Origin: Apostichopus leukothele | Taxonomy: Eukaryota; Echinodermata; Holothuroidea; Aspidochirotida; Stichopodidae | DNA length: 30,815 bases | Assembly: GCA_010014835.2 (NCBI GenBank) | Contig: JAAAKB020198092.1 | Coordinates: forward strand, 1 to 30,815 | Direction: 5' to 3' | In this document: positions 1 through 10,500 of the stretch, piece by piece | Numbering within the stretch: the first letter of the stretch is position 1 | Layout: each line of letters begins with the position of its first letter | Made by a program: the position numbers and the translations under genes | Notes under the pieces: generated by a model | Told to the model about the DNA's origin: nothing | Seen by the model: only the letters and a program-made list of their open reading frames with translations | Database searches by the model: none

Positions 1-1042
1 GGTCACACTCAGTAATATTCAGTACGTTGTCCCTTGGGAACCTTTTTAATCAATTTATTGGCATAAATGGTCAAATTTGAATTAACAACACTGCAATGGC
101 TTTAGTCATTTGATATGTGTTTTTGAATAAATATATAACAGACTGTAAACTGTGGAACAAAACTGATTATATATGTCAGGTGCATTCAATGCTTATAGCA
201 ATGTTTATAACAGTTTGTTTCAGAAATGAACAAAAATATTGGTATTTATGGTTTCATTTTGAAAGATATCTTTGAACAATGTTGTTTGATCTGGATGAGA
301 GAATATCATACTTTTTATACATTTATCTATTTTAATGACTGTCACTTTTAGAATACTTACAGCTTCTGTTAAATCCCAAATGTAAGTAGAAACATGAAGA
401 TAGACATTGTATATTGTGTTCTATTAAATTCAATGCAATTACAATTTTGATGTTTTCATGAATTTTAAGGAACTAACAATAAATTTGGCCTTTTTGAAGT
501 TTTTCTTTGATAGCAACTATTGTATGAATCAGTTGTTCCCCAGAATTTGGCTATGGAGCAAAAAATTTAATATATGTTTTTTTGTTGTAGAATCTGGGAT
601 TTGTGAAAGCATCCTCTTCAGGCCTATAAGCTCTTTCTGTGATTAGGTTCTACTCTAACTTTATTCTCAAAAATTGGTATTTGCTGCTGGCTTATAACGT
701 CAAAAGTTGGTCACATTTTAGCATTATATACTTTTCATATAAACAAAACAAGATGAAATATTACTTACAGCAAAGAGTAAGTGTGACATAACATTATGAT
801 GCAATTAATACATTAGTTGACTAAACCTTACTATTCACTATGAGTGAGTTGTCTGCCATCTCTACTGACGATGATGTGAAAAGTGAAATGTTTACAAAGG
901 AAAGAGGCAAGATCTGCTAATCAGTTTTAAGTTTATGCATCGATTTAAATTTAAGTGTGCATTGCTACATAGTACATATGCCAACCAAATATTCAAGTGT
1001 TTTTATGTTTACTGTATTTTATGCAAAGTTTTTATGTTCACA
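1..1042. other. AT-rich non-coding DNA
   Basis: No exon, RNA gene or repeat array is recognised. This interval lies downstream of the COX18-like stop codon. Chimaerin C1 and RhoGAP motifs were looked for on the minus strand and not seen. Confidence 0.6.
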
Positions 1043-1245
1043 AAATATTATCCATGCATCCTATTGGGTCTTTATCGATCCTAGACATGGCCCTGTCATT
1101 CAGTTGTAAATATTATCCATGCATCCTATTGGGTCTTTATCCATCCTAGACATGACCCTGTCGTTCAGTTGTAAATATTATCCATGCATCCTATTGGGTC
1201 TTTATCGATCCTAGACATGACCCTGTCGTTCAGTTGTAAATATTA
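1043..1245. repeat. 65-bp minisatellite, 3 copies
   Basis: Three tandem copies of a 65-bp unit begin at 1043, 1108 and 1173; a fourth start at 1238 breaks off. The unit contains ATCCATGCATCCTATTGGG and GACATGACCCTGTCG. Copies differ at only a few bases, so the expansion is recent. Confidence 0.95.
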
Positions 1246-2541
1246 CTACCATACAGATTACATGTTGAGAGGTATTTTGTTTATCATACAATAAACCCTT
1301 CTATTATATTGTGATCTGATAAATAGCCTATAAAGATAAGATATAAATAATAAAGATGACATAATATTAGGTCTTTAAAGAAATGGTAGAATCCATCTAG
1401 AGAACTATTTATTTTTTATGTAATACTGCAAACAGATAAAAGAAAGTTAATAAGATAAAACATATTATAAGATATTTCATACTAATATTTTATTGTTTCA
1501 GTATTTCTGCATTCATTCCAAAACATGAATTTGTAAGCAAGATTATACCAGAGAAATTAACGTTGTACAGCTGTCTTTAAAAAATAACAATATTGAGTAG
1601 AAATTACATTGCAAGAGAAAAAACAATACCATTACCATTTTGTACTGTTAAAGAATCACTACCTTTCTCTCCCCCCTCCACCCCCTTTTTATTTTACCCT
1701 CATAATGTTGGTGACCTTCCAGTGGTAGATACTGTGCCCTGGAGAAGATGTCTGGGGCAGGGGCAGATGGGGGGAGCAGGCATCCCCTTCCCCTGTAAGA
1801 TTTTTTTATATATGAATAAGGATGCATTGTCACACACATGGTCTCATATTTTTGTAACATTTTGAAGTAATTTATGCTCAAGTTTTTCCACTTGTTACTT
1901 CCACAAATATCAATGATTTTTCAATTCTTTTCCTCTTTTAAACTTTTTGGCTATACTTCACTTTTAATATCAGAAATCTGCAATGAATCAACTTTAAAGT
2001 CACCTCAGTGATTGTACTACATGGATTCATTTAATTGTTATACATGTATTGAATGTATCAATCACACCTAGAAAGCAAACTCCAGTATTTGAAATCAATG
2101 ATGTCAAACCAAACAGATCACCTCTCATCAACTGTTACAAGATGTTAGTATCAGAGAATGGCAAAATTTAATCAAAACTGCAAAACGCTGCTTTAACAAG
2201 TGGCATAAAATCAAAGCCAATACATGTAATTTCTTACCTCTCTATCAGCCATTACAGACAGCAAGTATACAAGACACCTTCTAATGACTTCATTGTGCCT
2301 AGACCCGACCACACATCTGAATCTTACTCTTATCTTATCATCAAAGATAAACTGATTCACCGGTCTGCTGTCATTGCTAATGATCAGAATAATAATTAAT
2401 TACTAACCATTATCATTGAAAACTTAACAATCCATCACTTGCCTTTGAACGATTCGCCCTATCGCACATGAGTTTGGCAGTGCTCAGGTAACAGCATTTC
2501 TTTAAAGATCATCTCTAAGATTAAGTAGATACCCAGTGATG
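1246..2541. other. Intergenic DNA, possible COX18 3' UTR at its right end
   Basis: No clear exon. Directly downstream of the COX18-like stop (minus strand), ATTAAA-type polyadenylation signals occur near 2166 and 2028 (TTTAAT on the plus strand), but they are common in such DNA. A GC-richer patch at about 1660-1800 is open in both directions without any family resemblance. Confidence 0.4.
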
Positions 2542-2721
2542 CTAAAATACCTTCTTCCCTTCATATTTTATCCTAAGAGCTGTTTTAATCTCCTTCAGTG
2601 GATGTTTCATCTCGCTAGGTGACTGCGGAATTCCCAGACTTCTTCGGATCCAAAGATTCCTGAGAAGGGCAAACTGTCCGAGGTTGAAGAGACTGGAGAC
2701 GAGCCAGTAAAATGAAATGGC
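2542..2721 (-). CDS. COX18: COX18-like terminal exon
   Basis: A 180-nt exon (59 codons plus TAG) with acceptor CTTACTTTACAG. It starts AISFYWLVSSLFNLGQFALL, the last membrane helix. Continuing from MPS in the previous exon it gives the family hallmark PSAxxxYWxxSSLxxLxQ. It continues RNLWIRRSLGIPQSPSE and ends in a lysine-rich tail with a KYEGKKVF end. The reading frame stays open upstream into the intron, through the minisatellite at 2752-2880, but the spliced form is favoured by the clean acceptor and the family alignment. Confidence 0.8.
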   Translation of the reverse strand, partial: AISFYWLVSSLFNLGQFALLRNLWIRRSLGIPQSPSEMKHPLKEIKTALRIKYEGKKVF

Positions 2722-3517
2722 CTGTAAAGTAAGATGGAAAGATAATCTCAACCAGGCCAGGGTACACAAAACAAAACCCTCTCCAACAGGGCAGGGCCAG
2801 GGTACACAAGGAAATCCTCTCCAACAGGACAGGGCCAGGGTACACCAAAAAAACCCCCTCTCCAACAGGCCAGGGTAACATGAGATGAAAAGGAGACAGA
2901 GAGAGAAGGGGTTTAAATGGAAAAGAAAAGACTTTGAGGACTGCTACACAATGAATCACATAGCAATGTATTGAGCAATATGATAAATTAATTAACATTC
3001 TGCATTCTAATATAGACTTGCACATATCGATCCGGCTCTTGATCCTTTACCTCAGTTTTGACAGTTTCCTTACTTTTACAAAATTATGATGGGGTACATG
3101 TTGCAACAGATTTTGTGCCTTTTAAAAAGACCAATCAAATTAAAAAATTTTATTGTCAACATTAACACTTTCTTTTTCGTTTGGCGAAGTGGAACCTAGT
3201 GTCCACCATCTAGTGTGTAAGTTCATTCGATGTGCTACACATGTTTAAGAGCGCTTTAACCAGGCCTGTTACATCACTTTGATTCAGAGATCTGTTAATA
3301 GCACACACATCAGGACCGATATTACAGTGCAGTCTATTGAACCACTTAGGATCTCCATTGACTTATGCTGTTACCCCTTATTTACACATTAACCATTCAG
3401 TTTACTTACACTTGGCATCATTGTGGCCAGAGGCATTGTACCTATGGCAAGGACCCTGGCTACATTATGAAATCGATTCTGCATCCGTTCCAGAGGGCCT
3501 CTTCTTGCTGACCAAAG
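2542..3517 (-). CDS. COX18: COX18-like mitochondrial insertase, C-terminal 95 residues in two exons; 5' part missing
   Basis: Gene-level model joining 3517-3410 and 2721-2542, phase 0 at the junction, ending in TAG. COX18 belongs to the YidC/Oxa1/Alb3 family and in the mitochondrial inner membrane helps export the C-terminal tail of cytochrome c oxidase subunit 2. The joined protein has the family's last two membrane helices. One is VLAIGTMPLATMMPS; the other is AISFYWLVSSLFNLGQFALL, followed by RRSLGIPQSPSE. COX18 is preferred over OXA1L because the protein ends only about 25 residues after the LGIP motif, with a short KEIKTAL tail like COX18; OXA1L has a long C-terminal matrix tail. The expected upstream exons with the matrix loop and earlier helices (motifs such as FPDLT) were not found in the window. 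Confidence 0.78.
2752..2880. repeat. 35-40-bp minisatellite inside the COX18 intron
   Basis: CCAGGGTA recurs at 2757, 2797, 2835 and 2870 with CTCTCCAACAGG between, giving unit lengths of 40, 38 and 35 bp. On the coding (minus) strand it begins about 30 nt upstream of the last exon's acceptor, and it is translatable in frame with that exon as a GEGF/CTLA-like repeat. Confidence 0.88.
3410..3517 (-). CDS. COX18: COX18-like penultimate exon
   Basis: A 108-nt exon (36 codons, phase 0 on both sides) with a strong acceptor (TTTTCACTTTATTAACTCACAG) trimmed here as ...AACTCACAG and donor GTAAGTAAA. It reads LWSARRGPLERMQNRF, a positively charged matrix-side loop, then the hydrophobic helix HNVARVLAIGTMPLATMMPS. 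This fits the fourth membrane segment of COX18, whose human form has a similar RxxxxxVLMIPIAATVPS pattern. The preceding exon should end in phase 0. Confidence 0.76.
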
Positions 3518-4444
3518 CTGTGAGTTAATAAAGTGAAAAATCTGTTGATCCTGAGCTCTCCATTCCACTATGTTCAATTATCACTTAATATCCATGACAT
3601 ATTTGCAAGGTCAATATCACAACTTGTGATTTGACACTACTAATATTCTGATCTCAAGTTGCTTAGGTTTTCCTGATTTATTACAATGTTTATTTTCTAT
3701 AACGGAGATGGGTTTTGCAAATGCTGAATTTATAATATTGAAGTTGGTTACAGAACCTAATGATGACATTGGTTTCAGGGTCAAAACTGTTAACATTAAG
3801 CAAAAAAAAACTTATTCTGCTTAGGAGATAACATGATTTGAATGTTTCTTTATAACTATGGATGTTCCTGAATGTTTCACAACCTCTCAGTAAGGTATCT
3901 CAGAACCCTCCATACTTGAATATTTAACTTTTTTTATTCATTACTCTGTTGCTTTTCTTTGATATACATATATGTGGCATTTGCAAGCATCTGAAGTATT
4001 GAAAGTCTGCATGTAAATGTTGTCTAACATTGGCAGTGTTGCCATGGGGGAGCTGACTAACTTATCATCATCAAACTACAAAACCAAAAATAGAGGAAAC
4101 TTGCAGGGACTATGACACGACTCATCGAAACCTGAAATCCTGATTACTTTTGACATCTTTCAAGCAAAACTTAATACAGTTGGTTACATTCACAAGGAAC
4201 TCTCACGGGTGTATTCACTCAATTAAACAACCAAGTGCTGTATTTTTCTGCAGAAACTCTATGGAGTTTCTCATTTGACTAAAAGGTTAATGCCCCATCT
4301 ACTTCAGCCCTGATTCTTATGCTAATAAGGCTAGGCTAGGTTAATCTTCGATGAGAGTGTGGTAGGCTGATTCTTGTTTTGCAAATGTAACAGACTTGTT
4401 AAAGGTGTTAAACAGTAAAGGAGTCCCTGTCTCCGATTCTCTAC
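3518..4444. other. Junction region between chimaerin and COX18-like exons
   Basis: This stretch separates the last chimaerin exon found from the first COX18 exon found, both on the minus strand. Read in all minus frames, it shows no C1, RhoGAP or COX18 segment. It is the place to look for a breakpoint, a promoter or a missed exon. The sequence is AT-rich without an obvious repeat. Confidence 0.5.
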
Positions 4445-4534
4445 CTTGAAATTGTGAGCTTTCTCGTATGTTGATGCCTCCACATTTGCAGTCTCTGTGA
4501 TAACAAGTGGGTGACGATCATGTCCAGCGTCAGG
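4445..4534 (-). CDS. Chimaerin exon 5: linker and first residues of C1
   Basis: A 90-nt exon (30 codons, phase 0 on both sides) with acceptor TATATACAG and donor GTAGAG. It reads PDAGHDRHPLVITETA, then NVEASTYEKAHNFK. The YEKxHNFK motif directly precedes the zinc-binding C1 domain in chimaerins, and its histidine (about residue 409) is the first zinc ligand of the H-x12-C pattern. The exon ends four residues after the histidine start, so the next exon should supply WCEYC-type cysteines. No such exon was found between here and base 1. Confidence 0.92.
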
Positions 4535-7500
4535 CTGTATATAAATAAAGGAACAGTATGTAAAAATGCCATTAAAAAACATAACCAATTGATAAATACA
4601 TAGCATTTCATGTCATCTCCTTTCATTTGTTTGTTATATCACAAGGTTACAATCAAAATATACTTGACTAGTAATACCTGAATGATTAAAAAATAACAAA
4701 ACATAGCTACAAAGGAAGTATTGGAGGAAGCTTTGGGGCTTAACAGAGTAGCAGACTACAGTACACATAGTTTACCAACCAACACAATTTATCACAAACA
4801 ACAAGCCTTCCCAAGTTCTGTTGCTGATACCTTTATAGGATTCAGCCTGAAGAACAAATTATGTTAGTACATGCTAAACAAGACACATGTATGTTGCTGT
4901 GAAGACTTTTAGCTGTACTTTGCATGTTGACTGGAAATCCAGGTAATGTTCATGGCTCTCAATTCGGTTTTGTTACACCCAGAGATGAAACTAGCAGATG
5001 AAGAAAGCAAAAATCTGAATCTGGCCTCGGGTCAGTCTGGGTATAACACCATCCTAAGAGAGATAGGCAATACTTGACTTTCAATGTTTCTTTAGTTACA
5101 TACACACACAAACATTTAGCCTAGGCCTAACTAATAGGCTGTAACACTTGGAACTAAAGCATACTCAAGTAGACACAGCCTATCCTAACATGCTACATTG
5201 ATAATACCACTGTACATTTGCAAAATTAATGCAACCCACAATCAAGATCTGATCACTGTTGAAAATTGGAACAGTGGCTTCTTTGTTTACCAAATCTGGA
5301 AGAGTGACCCTTGGTTGTTGCTACTGGAAGATCACTACACATATATTTAGCCAGCCGAAGGTTTGATACAAAAACCTTCTCAATGTTGCTTACTATACTC
5401 CTCAGGACTATCCTAAAATATCACAAACATACACCCGAGGTTTATTTTGTTCTTTATGAAATATATGCGGTGAAAAATATCTCACTTCATCGAAGCCATG
5501 ATGATCATGTCGTTCCATGGACATGTTTCTTTCGTTTTCTATGACGGTGGAGAACTTGCTGTGTTTGTCATAGATGGGCTCAGCCACCATTGCATTGATA
5601 TAGTCTGCAGCATTGGCCTCCACATACATAGTGATGAGGCCATCTTCCACCAGGTCATGCAGCGTGTCAAACCTTTTGTCCGCCACATAGTGTTTGCCAT
5701 CGAAAAAGAGACGAAAGTTCTTTGTACTGTGATTGCACCTAACGACAAGACAGATGAGAACAGTTGGTTTAAATAGTTCATAAAAAAGACTTGATTAATT
5801 GGTTCCAACTGATATCACTTTTAGGTATTCTAGGCACGGTAGAAAGAGGGTGCTAAGGTTGTGGGGAGACAGGTAAGTGAGGAGCAAAGTAAATCTAGAT
5901 GTATCATCACTTGCAAGAACTGTTATCACTAATATTCTAGAGTTGGATAAAACAGACAGCTGATTTGATCAACATTATAGCTCTCTATCAAGGGAGAAAA
6001 GTGTTAAGTTACTGTAGGAAAATTGAATGTATGGAGACATAAGAACAAAACGTTGCATTGTCACCCTGAAAGAATTACGCTGGATATCTAAATAATTTCA
6101 ATGAGGAAAGCATCTTTTCTTTTTGTCAACCGTACAAAAGATGAGAAAAATTGTATACTAGTTTGGTTAAGTATTTGCCAGAACAGAACAGAAGCTTATT
6201 TGAAACCGTATCCATGTGATGATAGATTATCAATCCTGGACTTATCTATGAGTGTAATTACCAGGCAGGTGTGTAAATTATGTCTTCAAGTACCACCAGT
6301 TAATCTGGTTCCCTGGTGAGGATTTGATCCTGGGCAGACACTCTAACCCGTAAACCACTTCAAAACAACTTCACCTATAAATATAATCATAATTATTTGA
6401 ATCACTAGACTATAGTAGCCCAATTGATCTTTAAGGGAATGTGTCCTTAAACACATCATCCTGCTTGTTTAAGTTGTAAATGTTTTCAAAGTCAGCCATT
6501 GTTGAGTGAGAAACAAAGCAGTTATCTAGTATCTAGCTCATTACATCACCTCCTGACTGGCCTTGACAAAAGACAATACTCCAGGAAAGTGATCTAAAAA
6601 TATTTTATGTGACTTAAATCAACTACGTTTTTGTGCCAAGTTGATAGGATGGGTATGATTAATTTTGGGTTAATTGCTTGTCACTCTGTGTATACGATAA
6701 GCCTATAGTTCCTGTTACATGACGCACAGGATATACTCCTCCATGCCCCAGACACGTGTAAGTCACTGCCTTAAAACACTTCCATCGTCCTCCTAGAATG
6801 ATAACTGAATCAAGTCCATATTTATCTTTCATTTTGTATTCCTTCCCTCTTTCTCCTTATTCTTTTTTCTTATTTTTCTTTCTTCTAAATTGTCAAACCT
6901 TCAGCGAGTTTAAAGATTTGGGCATTAGCCAACTTGGAAAGCTTCCATGTTCAAAAATATCGCTTTTGCTGTCGATGTGTTTTAAGATGAAACATGATGA
7001 TGAATCCAGGAGATAAAGACCCTGGACGCGTTTAAAGGTTATTGGCATGCTATGCTTCTTAAAGGCTGTTAGCAAGCTATAAAGGTTATTGGCATGCTAT
7101 GCTTCTTAAAGGCTGTTAGCAAGCTGTAAAGAATTGCTAACAATTTGCACAAAGTTAATTTTGGGAGGTTCCAACCTCCCCTGCATTATTCTAAACCAGA
7201 CAGTTCAGAGAGTTAATAACTTACTGCAGCAGGCTAGTGCTCTGATCATGGAAATAAAGAGTAGAGTATCTAATATTTTACTGAGGAGGATTTATCTGTT
7301 CATGACAAGCATCTTGTCAATGTCCACTTATGTTCCCATAAGAGCTCCTAAACTACTTGCGGGTATACATACACTGTAGGATGCAATTGTAGACAAACAG
7401 TGTACACAAACGGTTCAAAGATGAGCCAACAGAACTTCAATAATTTGCAAAAGTTTTGCCACTGCACTTCATTTTCCTCTAACTTGCACATCACCTTACG

Positions 7501-10500
7501 CTTCCTCCTTCTTCACAATTAACCATTCTGAATTCCACACCTTTAAATACCACGTCTATATACAGAGTAACAATGTGAATTGTAAAATGCTGCAGATTTT
7601 TAACAAACAAATCTACTGTTCTACAAACTACTACAAAAAGAATTCACACCGATTTTTTTATTTTTGTTTTTTAAGTTTTTTTTATTTGGAAGTTGTTTCT
7701 ACCTAAGAGACAACAACTCCATTAAATGAAAAGCCTTTCCTGAAATTACCTAAGACCTAGTGTGTAACTTCCACGGGCTCTCAGACTCTCTCGGACGAGA
7801 TAGCTCCCCTCCCCATCATTGGTCAAGAACCAGTCAGCGGTGTCTCTACTGATTGGTCCGTGGAATCTGATTAAGGAGTAGAAAAAAAAACAACAACACA
7901 CATGATGACTGAAATAGGCATCTCTGTAAAAAATATATAAAAAAAACGGGAAAGAAAAAATAATAATAATAATCCAAGGAGGAAATTAAGAATGATAGTA
8001 CTAGAGAGTGAACAAATCTTTTACGAAAACAACTTTAACTTTAATTACCCTCTCAGGGATTTACTGAAGTTAGACAAGGAAAGTGGAAATCACTTGTGTC
8101 ATTTTCCATTACGTGTGTTATCTCTAGGGCAGCGGTTTTAATTAACCCATTATCAAACCACTATATGCCCGAACTCTACTGTGTTAGAGGGCAGGCTTTA
8201 TGTTGAGAGGTGGATATAGTGTGCATGGAGGAGCATGTGGACACTGTTTTTTGCTTTTTTAATTTACCAACATGGTTTATACAAATAGATTCATATGTAC
8301 TTTAAGTCCCTCCTCCAGAGACAGTCCAAAATAATCAATTAAATTATTTTTACTAAATTGGTAAATAAAGTGCGGAAATTCCTTCTTTTCCCAAAATCGT
8401 GAAATTATAGTTATTTGGTCATTTTAGCTTTGATGACTTAAGTGGTTCTTAGTTGAAAGGTATTTCAAGGACGACAAAAGCAACTTCCATAAACATGTTG
8501 TAAGCTGCACAACCTATTGCAAGAATAAGTGCTGGTGTTTCTTTGAAATCTTGGATAATTTCCTTCCTGTTGAACTATTGAACATGACATCACCGGTGCT
8601 AGTGACAACCCGTTTTGCACTCAAGCATTAGCCAATGGATGCAGCAGGAGCTATACATTCCACAAGCTGCTTAATGTTTTTAAGACAGAAGCAGTTACCC
8701 AGCTACAATACCTGGTACATGGCTAGGTACCCAGCTACATTACCTGGTACATACATGGATAGATACCCAGCTACAATACCTGGTACATGGCTAGATACCC
8801 AGCTACAATACCTGGTACATGGCTAGATACCCAGTTACATTACCTGGTACATACATGGCTAGATACCCAGCTACATAACCTGGTACATACATGGCTAGAT
8901 ACCCAGCTACAATACCTGGTACATGGCTAGATACCCAGCTACAATACCTGGTACATGGCTAGATACCCAGCTAGATACCCCAACTTGTGAACAAAGATTA
9001 TCACAAACTTATTTACTAATGATAACTGTTTGGAAATGGGTGACCATTTTAGCAACTATTTGTGTCCTGTATCTATAGTCCCCTTTTTACATGGAAGACT
9101 TTTCCTGCTGACATGAGCCTACAAGTCAAACTTCCAATTCTATTCGATATTCCCTTTTTCGTTACTTCATCCCTTTTTGCAATCATCCTGTGCAAAAGTT
9201 CATCAAAGTTTCGCTTTAATTAGGCTAAAATTAGCAGGAAAAGTATCATTGAGGTGGTTAATATCCTTCTGTGATGATATATTTCCCAAATAGATTGAAT
9301 GTTTCACCTTTTGGATACACACAGTTTGGGCACGGCTGAACTGTGATCAAACTATCATAGGGCGAACAAGGATGTAGCACTTTATCATATATCCTTTAAC
9401 AAATTGTCTTGTGATAAACTTAGCTTGTTTATGATCCAGGCTCTAAGACTAAGCGTTACTTGGAGATCTTTGCTTTGCTGTCCATGTAATACAAACTTCC
9501 TACTTTTAGGCCGCACATGTAACAGTTAACTCCATATGCATGTTTGGTGAAGAACGTGAAGCTGGTTGTAAGCTGCATTTTTGTGTAGCTTTGAGTGTAC
9601 ACAGGCCTATCTGTCCCTGATCAGACATATCATGGAATCGGATATTAACTTGAATTTTCTCCAACAATGTTTCTTTCTTTAGTAAATTTTCACTTAATTT
9701 CATTGCCTCATAGGTATGTTTTCTTTTGAAATCATCTATTTTCTGTTCCCAATGATAGTGTTAATAAGCATTTCTGAAGAGAGTGAGAGCAGGATATGTA
9801 GGCAGTATGCTGCACATATACAGTCACTGTACATAAAGGCAAGTGTAGAATACTGTAGCTGCCAATACATGTAATATGCTAGCACTGCAGGTCAATATAA
9901 ATAAAGTCTTGTTTTCAAACCTGGACAAAATGCTGAATTATCTTATCCATAATTATCATAATTACTCAATACTTAATAAGTTGAGTGGACAGAAACGAAT
10001 AACTGAATGTGTCAGCTTAATCAACATGTTTTGTACTAAGGTAAATGTGTCAGCCTAATCAACATGTTTTGTACTAAGGTAAATGTGTCAGCTTCATCAA
10101 CATGTTTTGTACTAAGGTAAATGTGTCAGCTTCATCAACATGTTTGTACTAAGGTAAATGTGTCAGCTTCATCAACATGTTTGTACAAAGGTAAATGTGT
10201 CAGCTTCATCAACATGTTTTGTACTAAGGTAAATGTGTCAGCTTCATCAACATGTTTTGTACTTGGATCTACAGATCTTGCAGTGCTTCATTTCGATTGC
10301 CAAGAGATGTACTTGGAAGGAAATAGGAGGGCCTACTGGAGAAGTAAACGTTTGAAATATATCAGCTCACTTTCACTCCTCCATCCCTCTCCCTACAATT
10401 AAAAATGCTTACAACATCTTTCTGAAGATCCCCCACATCCCCACCCTGCACCCCTCCCCACACAAACCCCATTAACCATCAAATAAATTCCTTCACTTAC

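Larger units (their letters stand above)
5739..7749 (-). other. Chimaerin intron 3
   Basis: A 2,011-bp intron splitting the SH2 domain. It holds the SINE-like fragment at 6296-6362 and the 47-bp duplication at 7034-7131. The rest is AT-rich, with a CT-rich stretch near 6835-6890. Confidence 0.85.
7867..10500 (-). other. Chimaerin intron 2
   Basis: The largest intron of the model at 2,634 bp, carrying two minisatellites (8697-8980 and 10005-10262). Apart from these I see nothing in it. Confidence 0.85.

Noticed and set aside
1593-1881. GC-rich patch open on both strands
   Set aside because: C- and G-runs explain the open frames; neither the plus nor the minus product resembles C1, RhoGAP or COX18.
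2542-2721. OXA1L instead of COX18
   Set aside because: The protein ends about 25 residues after LGIP, without the long basic tail of OXA1L, and the KEIKTAL end resembles COX18.
2542-2865. A single 107-codon gene including the minisatellite
   Set aside because: A clean acceptor at 2721 and the PSAxxxYW alignment with the upstream exon support splicing; the part over the array is intron.
6296-6362. Possible functional tRNA gene
   Set aside because: The A- and B-like boxes are too close and no anticodon stem or acceptor stem can be formed.
8697-8980. Possible CRISPR-like array
   Set aside because: Units are contiguous without unique spacers, in an animal genome.
10121-10402. Cysteine-containing repeated peptide frame
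   Set aside because: It is a translation of the 37/38-bp minisatellite, and its frame changes with unit length.
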